64,000 nucleotides of DNA from Rudanella paleaurantiibacter (GCF_009184635.1 NZ_WELI01000014.1:1-64000); one strand, 5' to 3'; counted from the stretch's first letter, positions 37,801-46,402 are shown. Program-made: numbers and translations. Notes: generated by a model not told the origin, from the sequence alone.

Positions 37801-40800
37801 TACCTACAGCACCATTCCGGCTACTCCGGACCTCAACTATTACCAGGCGGTATATAACCGGCAGCGGTCGCCCCGGATTCATGCCACCGAGCACACAGGG
37901 TTACTGGACCGTCCGAAACGCGAGGCCATTGAAGTCAGCTTCAGGAAGCGGCCCCATTTTGACTCCTACAACGCGCTCGTAGCTACCTCTACGCTGGAGA
38001 TGGGTATCGACATCGGTACGCTCAACGTGGTTCTCAACCACAACACTGCACCCCGTCCGGGTAATTTTCTCCAACGTATCGGACGGGCCGGTAGGCAAAC
38101 GGGCTCGGCTTTAGTGGTCAACTTTGTTCCGAACAAGGCGCACGACCTATTTTATTTTGCCCAGCCGGGCGAAATGATGCTCGGCGAGGTGACCACACCG
38201 GGCTGTTTTCTGGAAGCGGGGGCCATTCTGAAGCGGCATTTTATGGCCTATTGCCTGGATTCGTGGACGGCCGCCGATCCGGTGAACCACCGAATCCCTT
38301 CTCTGTTGATGCTTCTTCGATTGGGTAACACCAACCTGAACGCTCCCGACTTCTGGGCTAATCGAATTATAAACTACATCAAAGCCCACGAAAATGCCCT
38401 GTTCGACCGGTTTGCCGCCCGCTACTGGCCCGACCTGAGCGATGCGACGCTGACCGACCTGAAATACCGTCTGCAAAACGACACGCTCTACGAGGAGTTC
38501 AGGGAAGTGTTTGGCCGGTTACAGAACGAAATGCGGGGGCTGCGTCAGAAACGACGCGAGGTAGTCAACTATATAAAGACCAAAAAGCTGGGCGATCAGG
38601 ACGAGGAAAAAAAACTCCTCGATGCCGAAGTACGGCAGCTGTATCGGCAATACCGGGGTCTGGAAAAACGGAATCTGCTTGAACACCTGACCAACGTGGG
38701 CGTGCTGCCCAACTACGCCTTTCCCGAGACGGGGGTTGAACTGAATGCCCGCATCCTGGGGGCTACCTCAGCCGAAAGCGGCAAGCCCCCGCTGGATTAT
38801 GAACTGACGCTGGTCCGGCCCGCCCAGCAAGCCCTGCGCGAACTGGCTCCGGGCAGTCACTTTCATACACAGGGATTCCGACTGCCCATCAGCGGGCTGC
38901 TCACCCACGAGTGGAGCGACCCGGCGATTCGGATGCGTAAGCGGTTCTGTTCCGTTTGCGATATGGTGGCCGACGACGTTGGCCCGGCAGCTGGTCTTTG
39001 TCCAAAGTGTGGCCATCCGTCGTGGCAGGACAGCGCCAACGTGCATACAGTCGTTAAGCTAACAGCCGTTCGGTCAGTGGTACGTCAGAGCGACGCGACG
39101 CTTGAAGACAGCCGCGACGAGCGAGATGCCGATATTTACCGGATTTCGCGGCATTTTCATTTTCCGGCCGAGGGCGTACGGGGGGCCTATGCCATGCGTC
39201 AGATTCCGTTCGGTATCGAGTTTGTTCGCAACGTGGCCCTGACCGAAATCAACCTTGGGCGTCATGGCGTCATCAATGCCCGACACCTGAGCATCAACGG
39301 TCATGAGCATGTGCCCGTGCAGGGGTTTATTACCTGTCGGCACTGCGGCAAATCGACTTCTCACGAGATGAATCTGCCCGACTACAGCTACCATTACCCC
39401 TACTGTGCTCACCGGCAGGCCACGTACGCAGGACAGTCGGATACCGTTTTCGACGAAGTGTACCTGTGCCGCCAACTCCCGACGGAGGCTCTGAAAATTC
39501 TGTTACCGGTGCAGGAGGTCAATAGCAGCGCTACCCTGGCCATTTTCCGGGCAGGGTTTCAGTTGGGCCTAAACCGCTATTACCAGGGCGCACCCGATCA
39601 CCTTGCGCTTAGCGACTATTCGGAATACAACCCCAAAACAAGTCGGCAGGACCATTATCTGGTCTTGTACGATACCATTCCCGGCGGTACGGGCTACCTC
39701 GAGAAGCTATTCCGGCCCGAAGCGTTCATGGCTGTTCTGGAACGGGCTTACGAAACGGTCCGCGACTGTAGCTGTCAGCACGAAGGCCACGATGGCTGCT
39801 ACAAATGCCTGTACGCCTATGGCAATCAGTACGACCGGGCGGAGTTGAGCCGGCATCAGGCCGAGCAGTTTTTTGGTCGAATTGTGCGGGAGCAGGAAAG
39901 CTGGGACCGGCTAATGGGCAGTTTGTCGGCCGTAAGTGCAACGGGCCAAATTGAAGAATCCGAGCTGGAAGACCGGTTTGTCCGGTCGCTGCAAAAACGG
40001 CTGGGAGCCAATCAGTTCGAGGCCGTGCAGGAAGGTGGTGTAGTTTGCTACCGCTTTACGGTGGCCGACGGGGCCAACTCGTTTGGCTACTTCATGCGCC
40101 CGCAGGTGGAGCTTGGCCCCTCGCAGGGCGTACGGCTGCTGACCCGTACCGATTTTCTGCTTACCTGCACCACGGCTACTCTGAACGGAAAGCAGCTCAC
40201 GGATAAGGAACGGCTGCAAATTCCCCGAATGGCCATTTATCTGGATGGTTACCAATTCCATGCTACGGCCCAAAACCCCCGCTTCCGTAACGATGTAGCC
40301 CGGCGCAACGCCGTGGCTGAAACCGGGCAGTACCAGGTTTGGACCCTCACGTGGCAGGATCTGGAACGGTTCGATGCGGGCCTTGTCACGCCGGGTCTCG
40401 ATGGTCAGGCTCCCCCACCCGAAACCATACAGGACGAACTGTTTCGGCGGCTAAAGCAGGATGGTTTTACGAAAACGACCACGAGCCTGATTCAGCTGTG
40501 CGCGCCCAAAGCCTACCAGCCCATCTGGCAGGCCCGTAACAATATGGAGCGGTTGCTGTGTTTACTGGCCTATCCCCTACGCGATAACCATCAGCAGGGT
40601 TCCTGGAGCCTGTTGCTGGCTTGTTATCAGGCTCAGCTTTTCAGCCCGTCGTTCGATACGCCCAGCGCCCACCGGGTGGCTACCTTTACCGAACCTCTGA
40701 CCATGCAACCGCCCTACATCCGGGGTAAAGCGCAACTAACCGACGGGTATATGCTGGCCAACCTTTGGCCCGACAATACCTTGTTTCAGAGCCGGTTGCT

Positions 40801-41224
40801 GGTCAACCTGAGCGGCCAACCTCCCCTGACCGGCCTACGTGAAACAGCCGGTAGCGACGATCTGGACCGAGCCGACTGGCAGGCTTTCTGGTGGATTCAT
40901 AACCTGAGTCAGTTTGGTCAACCGGGTCAGGCCCCCACCGAAGTGGCTGTGGCGACCTCTCTCGACGAGTTGCTGACCTATTACGACGAGCCTTATCATG
41001 AGCTGGTCCGTCAATTACACGCACAGGGTATTGCCTTTGGCGAAGATGGCAGCTTCTTTTTGCTGGGTGAGCAGGGCGAACAACTGGCGGAAGCTGTTTT
41101 GGGCTTCGAAAAGGCCAAAATCGTAATTGCCCCCCTGGACGTTGCCGACCGAAAAGCATTTTTGAATGCGGGCTATCAAATCCAGACACTCGACACGTTT
41201 TCCATAACCGACCTACCACAATGA
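34880..41224 (+). CDS. Giant DEAD/DEAH helicase with DUF1998 and a nuclease-like C-terminus (DruE/DrmAB-like)
   Basis: A 2114-residue SF2 helicase. Motif I T-G-T-G-S-G-K-T lies near 101-108 and motif II L-D-E-L-H near 234. The second RecA lobe comes late, near 1034-1080 (T-L-E-M-G-I-D-I-G and Q-R-I-G-R-A-G-R), after a long insert with zinc pairs C-P-E-C and C-N-R-C. More cysteine pairs follow (C-S-V-C...C-P-K-C, C-R-H-C). The DUF1998 signature is D-T-I-P-G-G-T-G-Y-L and D-G-C-Y-K-C-L-Y-A-Y. A domain near 1740-1840 (R-T-D-F-L-L, I-Y-L-D-G-Y-Q-F-H, V-W-T-L-T-W) looks like a DUF559/Vsr-type PD-(D/E)XK fold. The size and build match DruE of Druantia, or DrmA and DrmB fused. The stop overlaps the next start as ATGA. 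Confidence 0.85.
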   Translation: MLPLHQAFEVQESILAYLRATFGFREPAVRQAFDQFLLHPEQGILKGPYISIRLPFVRASESDGIPLTIRPPFPPFDHQLRAFRRLSTQQGHHPQPTLLTTGTGSGKTESFLYPILDYCYQNRHRRGIKAIILYPMNALATDQAGRVAEIIHSDDRLRGQLTAGLFIGLGTSKKEYSVQMLPDRVIENRDSILDSPPDILLTNFKMLDQALMRDQLARLWQDNEADPSLLQFLVLDELHTYDGAQGSDVANLIRRLRLRLNLPDSTLCPVGTSATLGSGPDALQQLCDYAGTLFGVRFDPATAVLTEKRLELDTFFCQPRHDLDDFIPRPTVLGGSQFALSDTPEQYRQRQQTLWQLPANLTPADLSRELLRLRVVYDLLSICHTGQPTLTAVLSQLAQINPDVARLSAAHQEGVVLSLLTLLSVAKLPDAEKFPLVYVQVHLWVRALSGVLREVGEQPVFRWGSNPTEPGQPSALPPWFCRDCGASGWLAVKHDNKNRFENDPADVYEKFISGRNNKHLYLINTNTEEHQPIDEFQATDALQRWVSHESLEFFNEPAPDHTKPGRTNLLALKRIDAKGRFEPVCPECGSRHTLALIGTGVATLSSVTVSQILSTDLDTHPDQERKVLAFTNSVQDAAHQAGFLEARNYRFTFRTSLQRVINEALVKSGNPTGTLTLANLSEQFKTFWKQHADPTGQQPLDAYYYRFFPTDYLGRARLDDYRLPGRQGFLPRFEQEFDCRIDWEVAAEFGYNALIGRTLEKTGSAGVVFDESLILQVAEQLRPWLIDNQMEAVEPALLPFFINLLLHRLRTRGGIVHPFMDKFRRGKFDLFELNWRKDGRHFLNPYFGRNTRRVRLLTAQPATADSLDSTFSSKGNNYFHAYFRKTFQMAPSHPNAVNAFYEQLITALTDTGLLDAIPATDKYQTLSHGLITSALRVGKTVQKHQCNRCGHTLTTHTTDTLTDGGRCLTFRCTGTYSTIPATPDLNYYQAVYNRQRSPRIHATEHTGLLDRPKREAIEVSFRKRPHFDSYNALVATSTLEMGIDIGTLNVVLNHNTAPRPGNFLQRIGRAGRQTGSALVVNFVPNKAHDLFYFAQPGEMMLGEVTTPGCFLEAGAILKRHFMAYCLDSWTAADPVNHRIPSLLMLLRLGNTNLNAPDFWANRIINYIKAHENALFDRFAARYWPDLSDATLTDLKYRLQNDTLYEEFREVFGRLQNEMRGLRQKRREVVNYIKTKKLGDQDEEKKLLDAEVRQLYRQYRGLEKRNLLEHLTNVGVLPNYAFPETGVELNARILGATSAESGKPPLDYELTLVRPAQQALRELAPGSHFHTQGFRLPISGLLTHEWSDPAIRMRKRFCSVCDMVADDVGPAAGLCPKCGHPSWQDSANVHTVVKLTAVRSVVRQSDATLEDSRDERDADIYRISRHFHFPAEGVRGAYAMRQIPFGIEFVRNVALTEINLGRHGVINARHLSINGHEHVPVQGFITCRHCGKSTSHEMNLPDYSYHYPYCAHRQATYAGQSDTVFDEVYLCRQLPTEALKILLPVQEVNSSATLAIFRAGFQLGLNRYYQGAPDHLALSDYSEYNPKTSRQDHYLVLYDTIPGGTGYLEKLFRPEAFMAVLERAYETVRDCSCQHEGHDGCYKCLYAYGNQYDRAELSRHQAEQFFGRIVREQESWDRLMGSLSAVSATGQIEESELEDRFVRSLQKRLGANQFEAVQEGGVVCYRFTVADGANSFGYFMRPQVELGPSQGVRLLTRTDFLLTCTTATLNGKQLTDKERLQIPRMAIYLDGYQFHATAQNPRFRNDVARRNAVAETGQYQVWTLTWQDLERFDAGLVTPGLDGQAPPPETIQDELFRRLKQDGFTKTTTSLIQLCAPKAYQPIWQARNNMERLLCLLAYPLRDNHQQGSWSLLLACYQAQLFSPSFDTPSAHRVATFTEPLTMQPPYIRGKAQLTDGYMLANLWPDNTLFQSRLLVNLSGQPPLTGLRETAGSDDLDRADWQAFWWIHNLSQFGQPGQAPTEVAVATSLDELLTYYDEPYHELVRQLHAQGIAFGEDGSFFLLGEQGEQLAEAVLGFEKAKIVIAPLDVADRKAFLNAGYQIQTLDTFSITDLPQ

Positions 41225-43329
41225 AACTATTACTGTACGATAAATTCTGGGATTCGTTTATGCGGCTCCCCAAAGGGATTCAGCAAAAAGTAATTGATTT
41301 ACAGCATAAGCTCCGGCAGGACTCCCGGTCGGCGGCTCTCCATCTGGAACCAATCCATACGTTTCTAGACCCGCAACTCCGCACCGCCCGCGTTGATCTG
41401 AAGTACCGGGCTATAGTGGCGGCTCCTACCACCGGCGATGTCTATTATTTATTGTGGGTCGATAACCACGATGAAGCGATGGACTGGGCCCGGAACAAGC
41501 AGTTTCATTGGAATGAGCAGACACAGGCCGCGCAGTTGTTCGAAGCCGCTACGGGCGATGCCGTCCTTTCACCTACTTCGAAGTCTGTAACGAACTCGCC
41601 TGAACAGACGCTCTATGGTCGGCTCACGGATGAGCAGCTTTTGGCGATTGGGGTTCCCGGCATCCTGATCCCCGCCGTTCGAAACATTGCCGATTTGAAC
41701 GCTTTGGATCAGATGGAGCCGTATTTGCCTGGGGATGCGTTTGAAAATCTCTTTTATGCAGCTGAAGGAGCCGACATTGACCGGCTGATTGAGGAAGTGG
41801 CCGAGGGCAAAGTAGACGCAACGCAGACCGAAGCCGCCGGGAGCCTAAACAATCAGCGCCATTTTATCGAACTGACCGATGATGCCTTGTTTAATCAGGC
41901 CCTTACCGGCGAGTTCAGCAAGTGGAAGTTTTACCTACATCCCTCACAGCGTAAGCTGGTAGAGGGCCATTTCAACGGTTCTGTGAAAGTAAGTGGCGGG
42001 GCAGGTACAGGCAAAACGGTGGCCGCTATTCACCGCCTGAAACACCTCATCGAGCAATACAATCCTGACCGGAAGCTGTTGTTCACTACCTTCACCCGTT
42101 CGCTGACCGATAACCTGGAGCAGCTGATAAGAGAATTGGGTGTACCAACGAATCGCTACGAGGTTCGGAATATCGACGCGCTCATGCTCGATCTGGCCCG
42201 CCAATATGGTTTGCTTTCCGATGCCGATAAACTCACCAATTGGCCCAACAGCCGGAGTTCACTCGAGCTCTGGGAGAGCTTTCTGGAAAGTCAGCTAACC
42301 GAATTTGAGCCTTCCTTTCTGAATGCGGAGTATGAACAAGTCGTTCTGGCGGGGAACGTAACCAGTCCGGCGGCTTATTATGCCGTGTCGAGAGCAGGCC
42401 GTAGCCGACCGCTCACCCGCAAACAGCGGATGGAAGTTTGGCGACTCATCGAGCAGTACAACGCCTACTTACGGGAAAATAATTTCTTTCATCGCGATGC
42501 CCTCTTTAACAGCGTATCAGCGCAGTTGAGTCAGTTACCCACAAGGCCCTACAGCTACGTGATTGCCGATGAGTTACAAGACCTGGCCAACGTAGAACTG
42601 CGTTTTCTGCGTGCTCTTACCGAAGAGGGGCCCAACGATTTATTTCTGGTTGGCGATCCGCTTCAGCGTATTTACGCCCGAAAAGTAAACTTTACGCAGG
42701 CTGGAATCAATATCAGGGGGGTTCGTAGCCGCCGACTTCGGATTAACTATCGCACAACTGAAGAAATCAAGCGATTTGCGGTATCGGTTATTCAGCAATC
42801 TGACTTTGATGACTTTGACGGAGGCACGGAAGAAAAAGGGGGGTACCGTTCGCTCTTTCATGGGCAGGCCCCCAGCTATCAGGTATTCGAGTCCAAGGAG
42901 CAGGAGCTGGCGTACGTGCTAAAAAAAATTGATGAACATCATGAGCGGGGAATCGCCTATGCAGACATGGTGGTGGCCAGCCGTACCAAAGAAGAGTTGA
43001 AAACCGTAAAAACCCAGTTGCACAACCGAAAGCTGCCCTATTCAGATCTGGGCAATCCCGGCAAAGCAAACGACCCGACGGGCATACGACTGTGTTCGTT
43101 TCACAACCTCAAAGGACTGGAGTTTAAATCGGTCTTTCTGATTGATATTAATCAGCGCACCTTACCATTCAAACCAGCCAGTTACGCAGCTTGGGATGGA
43201 GCCACTCAAACGGATTATTTGCAATCCGAACGGTCATTACTATACGTAGCTTCGACCCGGGCGGTTCAATCAGTCACGATCACAGGAACGGGTAGAGGCT
43301 CCGATTGGCTCCCCAACCCTCATCAATAA
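41221..43329 (+). CDS. RelE-like domain fused to a UvrD-type SF1 helicase
   Basis: A 702-residue fusion. The first 90 residues have a RelE/ParE toxin-like pattern: F-W-D-S-F-M-R-L-P-K-G-I-Q, then R-T-A-R-V-D-L-K-Y-R-A-I and Y-Y-L-L-W-V-D-N-H-D-E-A. After a linker, the UvrD helicase starts near 250 with S-G-G-A-G-T-G-K-T (256-264), motif II D-E-L-Q-D near 449, G-D-P-L-Q-R-I-Y near 478, F-H-N-L-K-G-L-E-F near 625-640 and L-L-Y-V-A-S-T-R-A near 672. ATGA overlap with the giant helicase gene means coupled translation and probably a stable complex. Whether the RelE fold is a ribonuclease or a nucleic-acid binding module is open. Confidence 0.8.
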   Translation: MKLLLYDKFWDSFMRLPKGIQQKVIDLQHKLRQDSRSAALHLEPIHTFLDPQLRTARVDLKYRAIVAAPTTGDVYYLLWVDNHDEAMDWARNKQFHWNEQTQAAQLFEAATGDAVLSPTSKSVTNSPEQTLYGRLTDEQLLAIGVPGILIPAVRNIADLNALDQMEPYLPGDAFENLFYAAEGADIDRLIEEVAEGKVDATQTEAAGSLNNQRHFIELTDDALFNQALTGEFSKWKFYLHPSQRKLVEGHFNGSVKVSGGAGTGKTVAAIHRLKHLIEQYNPDRKLLFTTFTRSLTDNLEQLIRELGVPTNRYEVRNIDALMLDLARQYGLLSDADKLTNWPNSRSSLELWESFLESQLTEFEPSFLNAEYEQVVLAGNVTSPAAYYAVSRAGRSRPLTRKQRMEVWRLIEQYNAYLRENNFFHRDALFNSVSAQLSQLPTRPYSYVIADELQDLANVELRFLRALTEEGPNDLFLVGDPLQRIYARKVNFTQAGINIRGVRSRRLRINYRTTEEIKRFAVSVIQQSDFDDFDGGTEEKGGYRSLFHGQAPSYQVFESKEQELAYVLKKIDEHHERGIAYADMVVASRTKEELKTVKTQLHNRKLPYSDLGNPGKANDPTGIRLCSFHNLKGLEFKSVFLIDINQRTLPFKPASYAAWDGATQTDYLQSERSLLYVASTRAVQSVTITGTGRGSDWLPNPHQ

Positions 43330-43570
43330 GCTATTAACCTGATGCGTGCAATCTTACCAGATAAACACTGCTTTTACTGAATAAACTTCACATGGATTCA
43401 TACTCGTGAAGGGGGGTCATGCTTTAAAGGGCGGACTATATCACCAATGGCCAGATTACACAATTCGAGAAAGGGTATGCCCTGCCTGTCCTAATACTTC
43501 TTTATTTGACTGATCGAGCCAGACGAAAAAGTCAAGATTCGGGTAAATTCATGAGCCTCCCATTGAGATA
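43330..43570. other. Intergenic stretch after the island
   Basis: No gene seen. The DNA changes from GC-rich island to AT-rich plasmid backbone here, so the right edge of the island lies close to 43.4 kb. Confidence 0.4.
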
Positions 43571-43605
43571 CTTAGTTACGATAATTTGGCGCTATCGTAA
43601 CTAAG
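43571..43605. repeat. Palindrome 1 of a cluster of three
   Basis: The arms CTTAGTTACGATA (43571-43583) and TATCGTAACTAAG (43593-43605) are perfect over 13 bp with a 9-base spacer. The same arm recurs in palindrome 3. Confidence 0.75.
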
Positions 43606-43616
43606 CCATTTATTGC

Positions 43617-43656
43617 TAAGCACTATAAGCATAGATATGGATGCTTATAGTGCTTA
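43617..43656. repeat. Palindrome 2 of a cluster of three
   Basis: The arms TAAGCACTATAAGCAT (43617-43632) and its exact complement (43641-43656) are perfect over 16 bp with an 8-base spacer. Its sequence is different from the flanking palindromes. Confidence 0.75.
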
Positions 43657-43688
43657 AGAGATCTCATCATTGTAGTTTAGAGGGGTTC

Positions 43689-43727
43689 TACTTAGTTACG
43701 ATAAGTTTTGCTTATCGTAACTAAGTA
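43689..43727. repeat. Palindrome 3 of a cluster of three
   Basis: The arms TACTTAGTTACGATAAG (43689-43705) and its exact complement (43711-43727) are perfect over 17 bp with spacer TTTTG. It contains the arm of palindrome 1. No T-run follows, so a terminator is less likely than a protein-binding or recombination site. Confidence 0.75.
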
Positions 43728-43996
43728 TATAGTAACAAAGAATATAGATATAAAAAACTATTCTAATCTTCAACTAGTAAAATATTACCATACTTTAAAA
43801 GCAAGATTAGTTAGTCCTATGCGAATTTTTCTCGGTCCGGTTTCAAGCGGAATATGGTAAAGCGGCAAAAATTATTAAGCGAGTAACAACATTAGATTCA
43901 TAATGCATCTCAAAAAAACACTACCGATTATGGAGATGTGTCAAAATTATTTTTTTTAACCATTTTGTATTTTATCTTGTATAAATTTCACAAACA
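43728..43996. other. AT-rich upstream region
   Basis: No gene seen. It should contain the promoter of the following gene. The three palindromes lie 270 bases or more upstream of that gene. Confidence 0.35.
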
Positions 43997-44632
43997 ATGA
44001 AAACGCATAGAACTAGAAAGGTAAAAGTAACGTTTCGCGTGGACGATTTTTCCTTGGCGGCAGCGAAAGAACATGCTGTTGTTCGAAAACAGCCAATCAG
44101 TACTTATTTTAATGAAGCGATTTACGCCTACGCTAGGCCAGGGCATTTGCGGCATTTTTCTCGAGGAGGGCACTTTTTTTATCCAGTTCTCATGTCCGAT
44201 GCAGAGATAGATGCGTTTTGTAACTTGTTCTATAGAGATGAATATTTTGATAACGACGAGGAAAGTAAAGTTGTGATACGCGCTCGCAAGGCGTGCGGAG
44301 GTAAAGGTTTAGAATTTATGATCGACGAATACTTACAAAGCTCAGACAAAAAGACTTTACACAAGATTCTGCGACATTCTTTCTTGCTTACAACGAATTG
44401 GCATATTGAGTCCTGTTTCAGACATTGGCTATTCAACCAAGAAGAGGATATTTCTTTACATAAAGTAGAATGGAGTGCAATAAGTATTCGCCAAGAAAGT
44501 ATCGATATTATCCCCCTTTCAAGAATAGAACAAGAGCTCCCTTTTACGGTAAACCCCAAATTCGAAACATATGATTGGACCATTGTAAAGCAAATGGGCA
44601 GTTCTTCAAATGTTGTGGCAATTAATAGCTAG
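43997..44632 (+). CDS. Hypothetical protein with a ribbon-helix-helix-like N-terminus
   Basis: A 211-residue protein. Residues 8-42 (K-V-K-V-T-F-R-V-D-D-F, then I-S-T-Y-F-N-E-A-I-Y) read like a ribbon-helix-helix DNA-binding or relaxase-accessory domain, with a beta strand and two short helices. The remaining 160 residues have no recognised motif; they contain several cysteines and histidines. It follows the palindrome cluster, which could be its binding site, but this is inference. A mobilisation or partition accessory is one possibility; no relaxase is visible in the window. Confidence 0.55.
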   Translation: MKTHRTRKVKVTFRVDDFSLAAAKEHAVVRKQPISTYFNEAIYAYARPGHLRHFSRGGHFFYPVLMSDAEIDAFCNLFYRDEYFDNDEESKVVIRARKACGGKGLEFMIDEYLQSSDKKTLHKILRHSFLLTTNWHIESCFRHWLFNQEEDISLHKVEWSAISIRQESIDIIPLSRIEQELPFTVNPKFETYDWTIVKQMGSSSNVVAINS

Positions 44633-45062
44633 TCAGACTAGACAAATTAGAGGTTATAATTTCGGGTTCGGAATACAATGTCCAAGTGAGCATGAGGGTA
44701 CTGTAAGCTCAGTAAGGACTATTAATCCACTGATTAAGCAAGGCAGTATCTACCCATGTTAACGCATCACGAATGCTCCACCTTTTCATCCATAGCCACA
44801 CTCTAGGTAATACAGGCGATTAATGTCATCAGTGGCATGTTCAACAATGACTTGCTGGAAGGAGATCACCTTGTTGCTGGCTTTTTGCGAGTCAGTCAAC
44901 GTCTTGTTGCATAGTTTTTCATAGGATTAGCATAAAGAGCCCCCTGCGGTTGATAGCCCGTATCTTATTGTAACAACTGACCAGCAGGAAACTCCAGAGC
45001 CACTGACTTGGCTAGGGCATTATCGTGTACCTCGCCTTACTTAAGAAAACCGTCTATTAGCA
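44633..45062. other. Gene-poor stretch
   Basis: No supported gene in 430 bases. Short translated pieces on the minus strand look transposase-like but are too broken to assign. Confidence 0.35.
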
Positions 45063-45108
45063 TTTTTCAAATTTTGCCGGAAATCAACATTTCCGGCAGT
45101 TTGAAAAA
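45063..45108. repeat. Inverted repeat upstream of the tyrosine recombinase
   Basis: Outer arms TTTTTCAAA and TTTGAAAAA (45063-45071, 45100-45108) and inner arms GCCGGAAAT and ATTTCCGGC (45076-45084, 45089-45097) flank CAAC. The T-run lies on the 5' side and the A-run on the 3' side, opposite to an intrinsic terminator on either strand. It resembles a core recombination site, here 65 bases before a recombinase gene. Confidence 0.55.
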
Positions 45109-45172
45109 ATCCTTTTACAGCCTAAATTTACACAGGCCAATACCTTAAGCTCGTAACGTAAAAGGAGCACAG

Positions 45173-46402
45173 ATGGACACTGTTTTCTCTTCCATAATTC
45201 CTGTACCCACCAGTACCTCGCAGCATCACCCCTACCCCGCTGGTAACCACTTCACAGTTTCTCAACTGGTAGAAGCTTATGCGAACTGGTATTTTACAGG
45301 CGAACGTCAGCAGCGACGTTACACATCCAACTATGCCAAGCTGGTTAAGAAATATTTGATCTACTGCCTGAAGAATAACAAGCCGGTTGCGTTCGGACAC
45401 ATTGACTACCGGTCTATGGTCAAGCCTAGCTATATATCGCCCGTCAAAAGTTTTCTCTTCTTTTATCAGCAACTCGGCTGCCCACCTGTCACGTCTGATC
45501 CTATCCAAACGAAACGAGCACCGGCCGGCAATGAGCTTGTGCTTCAGTTTATATACGAAGCTGGCCAGCTTCGAGGTGATGAGAGTAAATCAACCTATCA
45601 AAAATCACTCAATGCTTTTTTCCTTTGGCTTGAAAAGCAGCGGCAACAAGGCGATATGAGCGTTGGATTCGATGGCCCAGGTGTAGAGCGTTTCGTGCAT
45701 GATTGTCGGCAAAGACGACTCTCGCCTTTTACGATCAACCTGCGTATAGCAGCACTTAAAGCGCTAGCGAAGTGGGTACTAGAAAACGCCGAACGATTCT
45801 CCTTCAACGAAGTTCAGAAGAAAGGTATGGATTTAGTTACCCGGGTTACCCCACTAGCAACTGAAAAAACATTTTACAAAGAAGCACTTACTAAACAACA
45901 AAGGTACCAATTAATAGAGCAATGCACAGAGCCACTGACCACTTGTTTAGTTAGCCTGATGGTGTATTCAGGTCTTCGGACGGTTGAGCTGATCCGGTTA
46001 CGTCACGGAGACATTAACCTCGTGGAGGGAATGATTCTCGTCCTTGGAAAAGGAAAATATACGCAGCAGAAAGTCAAACTCTTTAAACCGACAATGGACC
46101 ACCTGCGATGCTATTTAGAACACCATCACAGCGGCTGTGCTGACGATCTGCTGTTCCCACAATTAACTACTCGCAAAGTACGTCATCATGTAGATGCCAT
46201 TTTCCTCAAATCTGGTTTGAAAGCAAAAGGTATTTCAGCACACTCCTTACGACACACGGCAGCGCAGCTACTATTGGAAGCAGGCGTGGATGGCGTGTAT
46301 GTGCAGCAACACCTACGGCATGCCCGCTTCGACACGACGCAGCTTTACACTAAGCGTAAAACGAAAGAACTCTATATGACAAAGCTTCCTGATGACTTTT
46401 AA
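45173..46402 (+). CDS. Tyrosine recombinase (phage integrase/Xer family)
   Basis: A 409-residue site-specific recombinase. The N-terminal part includes a SAM-like core-binding domain (Y-Q-K-S-L-N-A-F-F-L-W-L). The catalytic domain holds the set R-H-R-H-Y: arginine in Y-S-G-L-R-T-V-E-L near 268, H-S-L-R-H-T near 355, H in L-R-H-A-R near 381 and the nucleophile in T-Q-L-Y-T near 390. The start ATG 45173 is preceded by AAAGGAG (45161-45167), a rare clear Shine-Dalgarno for this replicon. The long N-terminal extension exceeds plain XerC/D (about 300 residues). It could resolve plasmid multimers or move a cassette; the inverted repeat just upstream is a candidate site. Confidence 0.85.
   Translation: MDTVFSSIIPVPTSTSQHHPYPAGNHFTVSQLVEAYANWYFTGERQQRRYTSNYAKLVKKYLIYCLKNNKPVAFGHIDYRSMVKPSYISPVKSFLFFYQQLGCPPVTSDPIQTKRAPAGNELVLQFIYEAGQLRGDESKSTYQKSLNAFFLWLEKQRQQGDMSVGFDGPGVERFVHDCRQRRLSPFTINLRIAALKALAKWVLENAERFSFNEVQKKGMDLVTRVTPLATEKTFYKEALTKQQRYQLIEQCTEPLTTCLVSLMVYSGLRTVELIRLRHGDINLVEGMILVLGKGKYTQQKVKLFKPTMDHLRCYLEHHHSGCADDLLFPQLTTRKVRHHVDAIFLKSGLKAKGISAHSLRHTAAQLLLEAGVDGVYVQQHLRHARFDTTQLYTKRKTKELYMTKLPDDF

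Noticed and set aside
45063-45108. Intrinsic terminator
   Set aside because: The T-run precedes and the A-run follows the stem, the reverse of a terminator on either strand.
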